The notes under the pieces are model-generated. The model was not told the DNA's origin. It was given only the letters and a program-made list of their open reading frames with translations, and searched no databases. Below are positions 9,328 through 18,086 of a stretch of DNA of 64,000 bases, in pieces. The stretch is from Paenibacillus sp. 453mf. GTDB taxonomy: Bacteria > Bacillota > Bacilli > Paenibacillales > Paenibacillaceae. Made by a program: the position numbers and the translations under genes. How positions within the stretch are numbered: the first letter of the stretch is position 1; the number at the start of each line of letters is the position of its first letter. The stretch lies in contig NZ_FPAC01000001.1 in assembly GCF_900116105.1 (NCBI RefSeq), forward strand, positions 1,974,862 to 2,038,861, given 5' to 3'.

Positions 9328-9357
9328 TAAAAAGACGACCGTTCGTAAACGACCGTC
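9328..9357 (-). terminator. Terminator after the two-component genes, UACG tetraloop
   Basis: In minus-strand RNA GACGGUCGUU pairs with AACGGUCGUC through ten pairs, two of them G-U, closing a UACG tetraloop. Six U follow. It separates the kinase/regulator operon from the transporter operon. Confidence 0.8.
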
Positions 9358-9383
9358 CTTCATCCTTATTGCAGTTCTGTACG

Positions 9384-10982
9384 CTAACTATTCTGTCTTC
9401 GATACTGCTGAGGAGTCACTCCTGTGTGCTTCTTGAACATTTTCGTAAAATGCTGATAATTGTAATACCCGACTTTACTTGCAATATCGGTTACTGTCGA
9501 TACTGATGTACAGAGCAGCTCCTTCGCTTTTGCAATCCTCGCCTGAGCAATATAGTCTGAAATGGACATGCCCTTTTCTTTTTTAAACAATCGTGATAAA
9601 TAAGCCGGATGCAGCTCCGCAAACTCAGCAAGCTCCTCTCTGCCCAGATCCTGCTCTAGCCTTCCATCAATATAGAGACAGACCTTCTCAATTGCAGAAT
9701 AGGTATGCTCCCCTTCCGGGTGGAGAAGAGAAGCTGTGCGTGTAATTAACTGATGTGCCCAATCTCTGAGCGTTTGGATTGAGCGTGTTACTTCTCTCTC
9801 CAAGGGCTCATCTTCTGAGTATAAGCTGTGTAGAGCAATACCGTTCTTGTGCAGAAGCGGGATGATGGTGTGGAGAAGCGCGTGATAGAAAGACTCCAGC
9901 AGCTCAGCGGACAACGGACTTAGGTGCTGCATCCAATCCATGAGCTCATCTGCCTTCTGCAGTACTTCCTTGATTTTTCCTGTTGCCAGCAGCACCGCAA
10001 TATCTTCAATCCAAGGCAGCGGCACCAGCTCCTTCAGGCCTGTTTGTCCAGTGCGATCTGAGTGGAGATAATAAACATCCTCACTCCCGGCGATATGGTG
10101 CCGATGTTCCTGCATCAGCATCTTGTAAGCCTCAGGCAGCTTCCATATGCTTGTATAATTGCCGATACAGCACGAGATCCGGGCTGAGAGATATGTACTG
10201 CATCTGGCTATATAGTCTTTGCAGTGATCCAGTATTCGATGGGCTGCGAGCGGCTCCTGGAGCAGGATAAGGACATATCCTCTCTGATCTAAAATTACAT
10301 GTCCTGCTGCACCGCTCAGCACGATCTCCTCGGCCGCATTACAAAGCCCGAACTCAAGAATGTCCAGGTCTTTGGCCGGGAATGTCCTGAGCCATTCCTC
10401 GACCTTAAATAGAATCGGCAATATGCTCGCACTGCCATCGACATCTGCGTGATAGATCAGCTTCAGCTCATTAAACTGAGATTCCGTGAGGGGCGATCGG
10501 CCTGAGTACAAATCCCTCCAGAATTTAGTGATTCGCTTCGTACTCCAGAATCTGTCTTCATTTAAATAGTCCATATACTGTTCTTTTAATCGGGCAAACT
10601 CATCGTCAAGACTCTTTTTCTCTATGGCACGCTTTACGGTTTGAACAAGATCAGCAGATTGGATCGGCTTCAGCAGATAATCGAAGCTATGCATCTGGAT
10701 GGCTTTTTGAGCGTAAGAAAACTCGGCATGTCCTGTTAGAAAGATGGTCTCCAGCTGCGGGACATGCTCCCTGACCCACCATTGCAAGGATAACCCATCC
10801 TCCTCCGGCATCTCGATGTCACAGATCATGATATCGATCTTCTCTTGTATGAGGACTTCTCTTGCTTCGTCAGCCGACATCGCTGTATAAAACCGGTCGA
10901 ATCCGATATCACTCCAATTCACGGCATGCTTCATGGCTTCCAGCGCGTAATATTCATCATCCACGATGAGCAAGCTGTACAT
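9384..10982 (-). CDS. YesN-type response regulator with AraC DNA-binding domain
   Basis: 532 residues. The N-terminal receiver (YSLLIVDDEYYALEAMKHA) has its phospho-acceptor Asp55 in MICDIEMPEEDG and the LLKP lysine near 107. A long variable middle follows. The C-terminal 100 residues are two AraC helix-turn-helix motifs: REELAEFAELHPAYLSRLFK and VTDIASKVGYYNYQHFTKMF. The start has GGAGGTG at good spacing and overlaps the kinase gene by 26 bases, so the two are translationally linked. It probably activates the transporter operon just downstream. Direct target and inducer are inferred from position. Confidence 0.93.
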   Translation of the reverse strand: MYSLLIVDDEYYALEAMKHAVNWSDIGFDRFYTAMSADEAREVLIQEKIDIMICDIEMPEEDGLSLQWWVREHVPQLETIFLTGHAEFSYAQKAIQMHSFDYLLKPIQSADLVQTVKRAIEKKSLDDEFARLKEQYMDYLNEDRFWSTKRITKFWRDLYSGRSPLTESQFNELKLIYHADVDGSASILPILFKVEEWLRTFPAKDLDILEFGLCNAAEEIVLSGAAGHVILDQRGYVLILLQEPLAAHRILDHCKDYIARCSTYLSARISCCIGNYTSIWKLPEAYKMLMQEHRHHIAGSEDVYYLHSDRTGQTGLKELVPLPWIEDIAVLLATGKIKEVLQKADELMDWMQHLSPLSAELLESFYHALLHTIIPLLHKNGIALHSLYSEDEPLEREVTRSIQTLRDWAHQLITRTASLLHPEGEHTYSAIEKVCLYIDGRLEQDLGREELAEFAELHPAYLSRLFKKEKGMSISDYIAQARIAKAKELLCTSVSTVTDIASKVGYYNYQHFTKMFKKHTGVTPQQYRRQNS

Positions 10983-12756
10983 TCTTATTCACCTCCCTGA
11001 ACCTGCTCTCCACATAGTTAATCGTCAAGTACACAAGGGCTCCGCCATCAGGGCTGTTCTCAAACTGTATCTGAGGCTCTATTCCCTTCACTTTCTCAAG
11101 CCGGTGCTTGACATTCCATATCCCGATACTGCGTCCCGTTGCTTCTTCGGGAGGCAGCTCCCCCTGCTGAAGTCTTATTAACACGTCCTCTGCGAAGCCT
11201 GTACCATTATCCTGGATTTGTATTCTAAGCTTCTGTTCATCGGGGACCAGATACAAGGTAATATTCAGTTGCAGTGTGCTCCTCCCTTTTCGGAAGCCGT
11301 GCACGATTGAATTCTCTACAAAAGGCTGTATCGTGAGCGGAGGGATCAGCATTTCTTCTATATCTGAATCCACCGTCAGCTCGTATTGCAGACGCTCAGG
11401 AAAACGCAGCTTTTGAATTTCGAGATAATTTTTAATATGCAGGAGTTCATCTTTAATCGTAATGAGGCTCCGATCCGCCTGCATGCTGAATCGAAAATAG
11501 CCTGCTAGATGCTCCGCCATCTTCTGAACGAGCTCATGCTTGTGAAGTGCTGCCAGACTATGAATAATATGAAGTGAATTGAGATAGAAATGCGGATTGA
11601 TCTGCATTTGAAGCTGCTTGAGTTCTGCCTCCTGTACACGAAGCTGCTCCTCGTACATGCCTATCTTCAGCTGCTGGACTTCTGCAGTCATTTGGTTGAA
11701 GGTATTTGTAACAAAAGTAAATTCAGGAGAAGAGGAGGGACCAAGCTTTACATTCAAATCCCCCCTGCTGACCTTTCTCATTCCGGATATTAGAGTATTC
11801 ATCGGTTTAAATAGAACCTGTCTCAAGAAGAAGAGAACCGAGACGAGCAGTATAACAGCTACGACCGGAATAAACCGGATAATCTGCTGAAATACAGGCA
11901 GGTTCCGAACAATGCTCGCTTCTGGCAGCATGACGACATAATGAATCGCTTCATCATGTGCGGGGATGTCAATTAGCAAATATCGTCCTTCGCGTGCTGA
12001 ATCACCCACGATTTCGTAGAGTGAATCCCTTTCAGACTTCCCCAATTGATAGGCCGATGCAAGACTAACCACCTCCTCAGGCACTACAGTACCAGAGAGT
12101 GCCTCTCCTTCTCCTGACAAAATAACCGCTCCTCCGTTTTCGCCCCAATCTGCACTGTGTACACGTTCATTCAAGCTGTTGATCGGTACCCATGCCCCGG
12201 CAATGAATTGCTCGTTAATACGAACGGTTTTTACTAAATGATAGGTTCCCTTGGTCTGTACAATTTCCCATTTGTGTGTTGGGACATCTACGCTCAGCGA
12301 AGCAGCTGCGGGCATAATGGATGTGATCGCAGTAATTTTCTCGTCGTATCCCCGCTGTGTCGCAAGCAGCGTATCCTCATGAACGGTATCATACAAAAAT
12401 AAGCCGTCCAAGAGATCATAGAATCCGAGATCAGTTCTGAATTTATTTACGATCCGCTGCTTGGCAATCGTGTAGTCACCACTGCCATATGGCAGAAAAA
12501 ACAACGAGATAATATCCGGATCCTGTTCCCCTAAGCTATATAAATAGCGATTCGTTTCTTGAAGGATGCGCTCGTTCTCCTCGACATTTTTAAGGACATA
12601 ATTACGATTCGTCAGTGATACCTGGTCGCGAACCACACTCATTGCATACACATTGTTAAAGTATAGAAACAGCACGAGCGGAGCCATGATCATACAGAAG
12701 CCGGTAATGAATTTAAAACGCAATGATGATCTTGAACGGAGTTTCATCTGCTGCAT
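10957..12756 (-). CDS. YesM-type sensor histidine kinase
   Basis: 599 residues. An N-terminal membrane helix (FITGFCMIMAPLVLFLYF), an extracellular sensor region of about 260 residues and a second helix (FIPVVAVILLVSVLFFL) lead into a HAMP domain. The His_kinase family motif QMQINPHFYLNSLHIIHSL carries the phospho-accepting His. The ATPase domain has PFVENSIVHGF (N box) and QDNGTGF (G1). The kinase presumably senses an extracellular sugar or the loaded binding protein and phosphorylates the YesN-like partner. A perfect cre site lies 21 bases before the start codon, so the whole regulatory pair should be under catabolite repression. Confidence 0.93.
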   Translation of the reverse strand: MQQMKLRSRSSLRFKFITGFCMIMAPLVLFLYFNNVYAMSVVRDQVSLTNRNYVLKNVEENERILQETNRYLYSLGEQDPDIISLFFLPYGSGDYTIAKQRIVNKFRTDLGFYDLLDGLFLYDTVHEDTLLATQRGYDEKITAITSIMPAAASLSVDVPTHKWEIVQTKGTYHLVKTVRINEQFIAGAWVPINSLNERVHSADWGENGGAVILSGEGEALSGTVVPEEVVSLASAYQLGKSERDSLYEIVGDSAREGRYLLIDIPAHDEAIHYVVMLPEASIVRNLPVFQQIIRFIPVVAVILLVSVLFFLRQVLFKPMNTLISGMRKVSRGDLNVKLGPSSSPEFTFVTNTFNQMTAEVQQLKIGMYEEQLRVQEAELKQLQMQINPHFYLNSLHIIHSLAALHKHELVQKMAEHLAGYFRFSMQADRSLITIKDELLHIKNYLEIQKLRFPERLQYELTVDSDIEEMLIPPLTIQPFVENSIVHGFRKGRSTLQLNITLYLVPDEQKLRIQIQDNGTGFAEDVLIRLQQGELPPEEATGRSIGIWNVKHRLEKVKGIEPQIQFENSPDGGALVYLTINYVESRFREVNKNVQLAHRG

Positions 12757-12776
12757 TCACCACTTCCTTAATTTCT

Positions 12777-12790
12777 TGAAAACGTTATCA
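12777..12790. promoter_or_regulatory. Perfect cre site (CcpA operator) upstream of the sensor kinase
   Basis: TGAAAACGTTATCA matches TGWAANCGNTNWCA at all 14 positions. It sits just upstream of the kinase ribosome site, probably within or just after the promoter. Together with the cre at 5333 it brackets the mannoside locus. Confidence 0.82.
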
Positions 12791-13086
12791 GAAATGACAT
12801 TTACTGTAATTCGCTGGAATCGTGGAGAATCCTTTTCCTTTCATTCCTGAATAGAGGATTATTTTTTAGTTCACTTCATTTGTCAATCATCCCAAGTAAA
12901 TTGTCATGAAGGTTACATAACAAGTTATAGAATTGCAATTAAGGTGAAATGAATCACAATATATCCTCTTCTATTTTATTATGATAATGACATAAATTAC
13001 GGATACGGCTAAGGAAAATGCAGATGCCGTTCATAGGCATGTATCAATAGACGCAGATGCATCCTGCAACAATTGATTTAGCGTGC
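12791..13086. other. AT-rich intergenic stretch, no gene seen
   Basis: About 300 AT-rich bases between the cre site and the terminator of the GHL10 gene. It must hold the kinase-operon promoter (leftward). I could not pick a convincing -35/-10 pair, and short reading frames here lack ribosome sites. Confidence 0.5.
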
Positions 13087-13122
13087 GAAAAAAATGGCTC
13101 TGCGGATCTTCCACAGAGCCAT
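13087..13122 (-). terminator. Terminator of the GHL10 protein gene
   Basis: ATGGCTCTG/CAGAGCCAT stem with an 11-base loop, followed on the minus strand by seven T. It lies directly after the stop codon of the leftward gene. Confidence 0.88.
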
Positions 13123-13130
13123 TACTATTT

Positions 13131-16007
13131 TTACTTTTTCTGGGTAAGCGTCACCGCTCTGCTCCCCGTGCTCTCATTATGAAGCCGATCTGCAGCCGTA
13201 ATTACATAGGTGTAAGTTCCCGGCGTTACGTCCTTATCCTCAAATATCTGCTTCTTCTGATCCGTGCGCTGTACCATTATTCGTATATTTCCTGCTTGTT
13301 CCAAGTCACCTTCTATACTTCCCTCGAAACGATAGATGACGTAATAGGCTTCATCACCGCCTCCCGAATTCCACTCCAGCTTTACTGCTTTATTGGTGGA
13401 ATTGGCTTTTACTTTTACCGGAGCCATCGGTGCCTGATTATCAAGCCATGGCATCTCTGGGATCAGTGCCGGAGTACGATAGATGTCATTTTGGAGTCGG
13501 TCTGTAATTCCCAGTGCGTTATTCTCAAACCACTTTGCACTAAAGAAGGCTCCCCCCTTCACCTGCTCGTAGTTCCGGTTATATGCAATCTGATTCGGAA
13601 TTTCCTCAGGATTCAGCCATCCATCTACGGTACCATTACGATATAGCGCCTGCCCGATATACAGGTGTACATTCTTATCTGTGACGATCCCTTGCCACCA
13701 ATCAATCAGTTTGTCGTATGCTGCTGGACCGTAACCCATGTACCAGTAGATTTGCGGCATAATATAATCGATCCATTCTTCTTCGACCCATCGCTTGGAA
13801 TCCGCATAGATCGCATCATAACTACTGAGTCCATTCGTATCTGAGCCAGAAGGATCTGTGGACTTATTTTTCCAAATACCAAAAGGACTAATGCCATACT
13901 TCAGTTTACCCTTCTCTTCCTTGATCGCTGCACCAACTTCCTGAACAAAACGGTTGACATTATCTCTGCGCCAATCTGCGATGTTCGTGAACTCGCCACC
14001 GTATTCCACATACGTATCACGATCCGGAAATTCCCCGCTTGCCGCTGGATATGGATAAAAGTAGTCGTCGAAATGGACACCATCAATATCGTAATTTCTT
14101 ACAACCTCCATAATACTGTTGATGATGTAATCCTTCGCTTCGGGAACACCCGGATTGAAATACAGCTTGCCGCCGTAGGACTCCACCCATTCAGGATGCA
14201 GTCTGGCCGGATGATCCTCTGTCAGCTTCGTTACATCGTTGTGCATGCTCACTCGGTAAGGATTAAACCAGGCGTGAAATTCCATTCCCCGCTGATGTGC
14301 CTCCTCCAGCATAAATTCCAAAGGATCATATCCAGGGTCCTGACCTTGCACTCCTGTCAGCCATTCAGACCATGGTGCATATTCGGACGGATAGAATGCA
14401 TCCGCTGTCGGCTTCACTTGGACAATCAATGTATTTATACCTGTGTCTTCAAGACGATTGAGAAGCTCACGGAACTGTTTCTGCTGCTCTACCGGATCGG
14501 TTGTCCCTTTGACCGGCCAATCAATATTCTCCACGGTTGCAATCCATGCCGCACGAACTTCCCGCTTTGGCGCCTCCTGCGGAAGATTTGCAACGATATA
14601 GGTTGAAGCACTCATTCCATTGTAAGTTACCATGATTCGAGAACCACCAACAGCATGAGCTGTTAATTCACCATCCTCGGACACCGAGACAATCTCCGGC
14701 CGGCTGCTGGTATAGCTAAGCCCTTCTGTAATTGGCACCGCCTCTGGAAGCATAGAATAAATCCCATTCACCTGGAATTCATCTGAATTACCGATGGTAA
14801 GAGCCGTGGGTCCGATAAGTTCCAAGCTTTGCAGCACAGGTACAGGTTCGGATACGGTAACGGCAAGCTCAGCACTTAATCCGCCATACTCGGCCCTAAT
14901 CGTCGCAGTCCCAGCTGCATGGGCTTGTACCCTTCCTTGTTCGTCTACCGTGAGCACTTCCGGATGATCACTAATAAGGTCAGCCCCTTCTGCGATCAGA
15001 TAGGGTGAAGCATAATTCGGATAGTCGGCATACAACCGAACGGCTTCGGAAGCGCCTATTTCCAGTTGAGAAGGTCCTGACATTTCAATAGATATAGGAA
15101 GAACTTCTCCTTCCGTTACTTCGACTTCAATCTCTTCTGACACGCCGCTATGTTCAGCCGTAATCAGTACTCTGCCTGGTGATATTGCGGTCATCGTTCC
15201 ATAGGTATCACCAGTAACTTTAGCAATAGATGAGTCACTGCTTGTGTAAGTGACCCCCTCTTCGAGCAGAATCGGGTGAGTCCCTCCTTCGTAGGTAGCA
15301 TACGAAGTCAGTTTAGCTGAATTTCCTGCTTTGATCGGCTGACCTCCGGTAATATCAAGCCCATAGATGTCGTCCTCTGTATAAAAAGCACTCAGTCGAT
15401 CGAAATAAAGGGCGCCTCTGTTCTTATTGGTGTCTTTTGTTTCTGCCACATAAATATGATTAAGTTTGAGCGGGGGAGTAAGAGCAGCCGGGATCTGGAG
15501 GGTAATGTATTTCCAGCCTGTCCAGCTTAATCCTGAAGCTGAAGTGAAATCTGCAGCGGTCTTGATTCCGAGTGAGTCTTCTATTTGTGCTCTGAGCCAG
15601 TGATTTCCACCATCTCCATATACCCATACACCGAGTTTGGATGGCGTTCCTGGCAGAGGTCTTCCGATACCTCCCTGATCATTCTTAAACTGCAAATAAG
15701 CAGCAGAGGTTCCTGTTTTCCCTGTGAAATCATAGGTAAGATTAACGGCGTGATGTCCATAATATATCGTTTGAGGTCTGTCTACGAGGGATAAGGAGGC
15801 GGAATTGGCTCCAGCATAGAAGCTGGAAAGCAGGCTGAGTGACTCGAATTCTTCAATCGTTTGCATACGAGGCTCTGTATGAATTTCCTCAGCGTAAGCT
15901 GTCATCGTTGTTGCCCTTAGGCCGGAACTTCCCAGCATTAGAAATAAAGAGATAATGAGTATGCATGACAGCAGCTGCTTCAAGGAACCCTTGTTGTACA
16001 TTGACAC
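13131..16007 (-). CDS. Secreted GHL10 (DUF187, YngK-like) glycosidase-fold protein with BIG2 domains
   Basis: 958 residues. Signal peptide near residues 10-38 (LLSCILIISLFLMLGSSG). Next comes a carbohydrate-binding-like jelly roll (about 50-210), then three bacterial Ig-like BIG2 repeats (about 215-475; each has a TSSDSSIAKV- or SSRPEIVSV-like strand and an ISPGRVLITAEHSG-type end). The GHL10 barrel begins REVRAAWIATVENIDWP (about 483) and contains HAWFNPYRVS, GVHFDDYFYPYP and GISPFGIWKN. The last 100 residues look like an FN3-type domain. The family is a hydrolase-like barrel linked to cell-envelope glycans; the substrate is not known from sequence. GTG start at 16007; an ATG two codons later is an alternative. 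Confidence 0.88.
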   Translation of the reverse strand: MSMYNKGSLKQLLSCILIISLFLMLGSSGLRATTMTAYAEEIHTEPRMQTIEEFESLSLLSSFYAGANSASLSLVDRPQTIYYGHHAVNLTYDFTGKTGTSAAYLQFKNDQGGIGRPLPGTPSKLGVWVYGDGGNHWLRAQIEDSLGIKTAADFTSASGLSWTGWKYITLQIPAALTPPLKLNHIYVAETKDTNKNRGALYFDRLSAFYTEDDIYGLDITGGQPIKAGNSAKLTSYATYEGGTHPILLEEGVTYTSSDSSIAKVTGDTYGTMTAISPGRVLITAEHSGVSEEIEVEVTEGEVLPISIEMSGPSQLEIGASEAVRLYADYPNYASPYLIAEGADLISDHPEVLTVDEQGRVQAHAAGTATIRAEYGGLSAELAVTVSEPVPVLQSLELIGPTALTIGNSDEFQVNGIYSMLPEAVPITEGLSYTSSRPEIVSVSEDGELTAHAVGGSRIMVTYNGMSASTYIVANLPQEAPKREVRAAWIATVENIDWPVKGTTDPVEQQKQFRELLNRLEDTGINTLIVQVKPTADAFYPSEYAPWSEWLTGVQGQDPGYDPLEFMLEEAHQRGMEFHAWFNPYRVSMHNDVTKLTEDHPARLHPEWVESYGGKLYFNPGVPEAKDYIINSIMEVVRNYDIDGVHFDDYFYPYPAASGEFPDRDTYVEYGGEFTNIADWRRDNVNRFVQEVGAAIKEEKGKLKYGISPFGIWKNKSTDPSGSDTNGLSSYDAIYADSKRWVEEEWIDYIMPQIYWYMGYGPAAYDKLIDWWQGIVTDKNVHLYIGQALYRNGTVDGWLNPEEIPNQIAYNRNYEQVKGGAFFSAKWFENNALGITDRLQNDIYRTPALIPEMPWLDNQAPMAPVKVKANSTNKAVKLEWNSGGGDEAYYVIYRFEGSIEGDLEQAGNIRIMVQRTDQKKQIFEDKDVTPGTYTYVITAADRLHNESTGSRAVTLTQKK

Positions 16008-16252
16008 GATTACTGATCACTCCTTCGTAAAGGTTGATTATTGTACCTACGTCACGATCGGGGCTCTTGTAGAGGGTGAATCTTGTACGCTCCTCTCTTC
16101 AATACTATTCATATGTTCTTCAATCTATTAATATATTATATTCGATAAAGAGTATGTTCTCCCCTAGCCTAAGTACCATTTTTAATTTTAATAGCGAAGA
16201 ACGGCATATGCTGCATCAGGATGTTGCATAATTCGGGCAAACTCCTCAGCAC

Positions 16253-16278
16253 AAAAAAATCGGCCATACTCGGGCCGA
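16253..16278 (-). terminator. Terminator of the small membrane protein gene
   Basis: TCGGCC/GGCCGA stem followed by seven T on the minus strand, 30 bases after the stop of the gene at 16308. The remainder of 16008-16307 holds only the promoter region of the GHL10 gene and no supported gene. Confidence 0.8.
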
Positions 16279-16307
16279 CTCGTCAACAATAATTAATATA
16301 TATAATC

Positions 16308-16634
16308 CTAGTTCAGATGTCGCTCATACATAAACCAGGAACAGAATCGAATAGAGGGAACGAGTAAAAAGATTGCACCTACGTACCCATTTATACAAAT
16401 AAATGAAACTAAGGAGAGCAAGATTGACACAGCAGTCAGCCAATTGGACGCTGTTCCGTTTATAGGTTCATCACTGATAACAAAGGATTGACATCCCTTA
16501 AGAGCACTGGCATAGCAAGCGTTATGATAGGCAAGTAATGACATGAATGATAAACTGACGACCAGATCATCTCTAGTCTCAATTTCGGCATGACAGTGTA
16601 CGCAGTAGATGGTTTTGGACTTCATCTGTGCCAT
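16308..16634 (-). CDS. Small membrane protein with N-terminal Cys/His motif, unknown function
   Basis: 108 residues. The N-terminus has YCVHCHAEI, a CxxCH metal-binding-like motif, and a further Cys at YHNACYAS. Two hydrophobic helices follow (WLTAVSILLSLVSFICI and GAIFLLVPSIRFCSWFMY). A ribosome site (GGGAGG) precedes the start and a terminator follows, so it appears to be a one-gene transcript. I do not recognise the family. The layout suggests a zinc-ribbon-like head on a membrane anchor. Confidence 0.65.
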   Translation of the reverse strand: MAQMKSKTIYCVHCHAEIETRDDLVVSLSFMSLLAYHNACYASALKGCQSFVISDEPINGTASNWLTAVSILLSLVSFICINGYVGAIFLLVPSIRFCSWFMYERHLN

Positions 16635-16707
16635 GGGGTTGTGCCTCCCTTATTGGGTACAATTCTAATTACTATACCACAATATGGTAAATGAAGACAT
16701 TGCTGAC

Positions 16708-17397
16708 TTACTTCACTCTTAGAACTTGCCCTACATAAATGGTGTAATTCGCATCGAGATCATTCCATGTCTTAATATCCGCTATAGTACTGCCATATCG
16801 ACGGCTCAACGCATACACCGTATCTCCGCTCACGACAGTATGATAGATAACATTCGTTTTCTTGACCAAGCTAAAATTTTTGACAAGTCCATTGACGTGA
16901 CCACGAGCAACCGCATCTAGGTGCGCACTTGATGCGAGCAGCGCTGCATCTGCAGCTGTATCTATGAAACCATTCTCCGTTAAGATCGCAGGCATATCAG
17001 ATTCTCTCAAGACGTGGAAATTGGCTTGCTTCCGTCCTCGATCGATCATCGAGTTCATCTTCATAACCTCTGTATGAATGTTTGTCTGATAGGTTGTCGT
17101 CGGAGCTGCCGAGCCGGGATAGATGAAATCCTCGTAGCCTGTGCCCCCGCCAGCATTAATGTGAATAGACAAGAAGTAATCCGCTCCCCAAGCGTTCGCA
17201 GCATCTGTTCTTTGAGTCAATGTTACTGTCTCATCGCCTGTTCGGCTCATCAGCACAGAGACGTTCTGATATTCAGCCAGCAGAATAGAGCGGACCTTGG
17301 TTGCGATCGTAAGGGTCAGTGCTTTTTCTTGAAGTCCGTTTCCCACAGCTCCGCTATCTGTTCCTCCATGGCCTGGATCAATAAATATTTTGACCAT
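16708..17397 (-). CDS. N-acetylmuramoyl-L-alanine amidase (Amidase_3) with C-terminal LysM, CwlC-like
   Basis: 229 residues from the ATG at 17397, which has an excellent GGAGGTGATC site; starts further upstream lack one. The Amidase_3 domain has the zinc ligands in IDPGHGG (His), the catalytic-region Glu in NGLQEKALT, FLSIHINAG (His) and the catalytic Glu in ILTENGFID. A single LysM (YHTVVSGDTVYALSRRYG to YVGQVLRVK) anchors it to peptidoglycan. There is no signal peptide, as in mother-cell or phage-type lytic enzymes, so it may act at mother-cell lysis during sporulation. It cuts the bond between MurNAc and L-Ala. Confidence 0.92.
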   Translation of the reverse strand: MVKIFIDPGHGGTDSGAVGNGLQEKALTLTIATKVRSILLAEYQNVSVLMSRTGDETVTLTQRTDAANAWGADYFLSIHINAGGGTGYEDFIYPGSAAPTTTYQTNIHTEVMKMNSMIDRGRKQANFHVLRESDMPAILTENGFIDTAADAALLASSAHLDAVARGHVNGLVKNFSLVKKTNVIYHTVVSGDTVYALSRRYGSTIADIKTWNDLDANYTIYVGQVLRVK

Positions 17398-17571
17398 ATT
17401 GATCACCTCCACTCGCATTCTATGAATTTGTGCTCCGATATGCTTGGACATTTCGAATCGATTCATAGAGAAAAGTTACTTCTGTAATTGGACTGATTCG
17501 CATATGCTATTTATTGATTCATATGAAGCTATACAAGCTATATGCCTTGTCTGAGGTTAGGAGTGACTCAT

Positions 17572-17979
17572 GTGAAAGAAGCCAAAAAGGAATCCTTCAT
17601 CGCCAAGTATTTACAACAGCTGTTAAACGTCATGCTCTTACTGCTTGCTATCATCCTGTCTATGTTTCTTGTCCGTAAAACGATGGTCATCCTTGACAGC
17701 TTATTGATTCAAAGCGAGCCAACCTCCTACTACTATCTTACCGAAGGAATATTGGTTTATTTTCTATATTTCGAGTTTCTATCTCTTATTGTTAAATACT
17801 TTACGCATAATTATCACTTCCCGCTGCGTTACTTCATCTATATCGGAATCACCGCCATCATTCGGCTCATCATAATAAATCATGAAGATCCTATCGATAC
17901 ATTTACGTATTGTCTAGCCATTCTCGTTCTTGTGATTGCCCTCTTTATTACGAATACGAGGAATTTAGATGCGAATTAA
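17572..17979 (+). CDS. psiE: PsiE family phosphate-starvation-inducible membrane protein
   Basis: 135 residues from the GTG at 17572, which stands eight bases from AGGAG; an upstream ATG at 17542 lacks a ribosome site. Four hydrophobic segments (LLNVMLLLLAIILSMFLV, YFLYFEFLSLIVKYF, YFIYIGITAIIRLIII, FTYCLAILVLVIALFI) and the signature HFPLRYFIYIGITAIIR place it in the PsiE family. The E. coli member is induced by phosphate starvation but its molecular role is unknown. It is divergent from the amidase and followed by a long inverted repeat. Confidence 0.85.
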   Translation: MKEAKKESFIAKYLQQLLNVMLLLLAIILSMFLVRKTMVILDSLLIQSEPTSYYYLTEGILVYFLYFEFLSLIVKYFTHNYHFPLRYFIYIGITAIIRLIIINHEDPIDTFTYCLAILVLVIALFITNTRNLDAN

Positions 17980-17981
17980 TA

Positions 17982-18059
17982 AATATGGAATCCATGCCGT
18001 AAGGGATCCTAATCTCTTGGCAGGAATTTATATAGTCAAAAAAGCTAGGATTCCATATT
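17982..18059. repeat. 12-bp perfect inverted repeat with a 54-base loop after psiE
   Basis: AATATGGAATCC at 17982-17993 is mirrored by GGATTCCATATT at 18048-18059, with a further TGCC/GGCA pair inside. It lies between convergent genes (psiE and the acetyltransferase). It has no clear T-run on either side, so it may be a stem-loop that protects mRNA ends, a poor terminator, or a decayed element. Confidence 0.5.
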
Positions 18060-18086
18060 CTTCCTTAGAACTCCCAACCCGATACT

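Noticed and set aside
13083..13646. Rightward 187-codon frame
   Set aside because: It covers the terminator and 3' end of the GHL10 gene on the other strand; no ribosome site or domain.
14073..14606. Rightward 177-codon frame inside the GHL10 gene
   Set aside because: Antisense shadow of the GHL10 barrel, whose motifs are unambiguous on the minus strand.
16187..16252. Minus-strand fragment reading EEFARIMQHPDAAYAVLRY before a stop
   Set aside because: It looks protein-like but directly follows a terminator and leaves at most about 14 codons from its only ATG. Too short to call; it may be a gene remnant.
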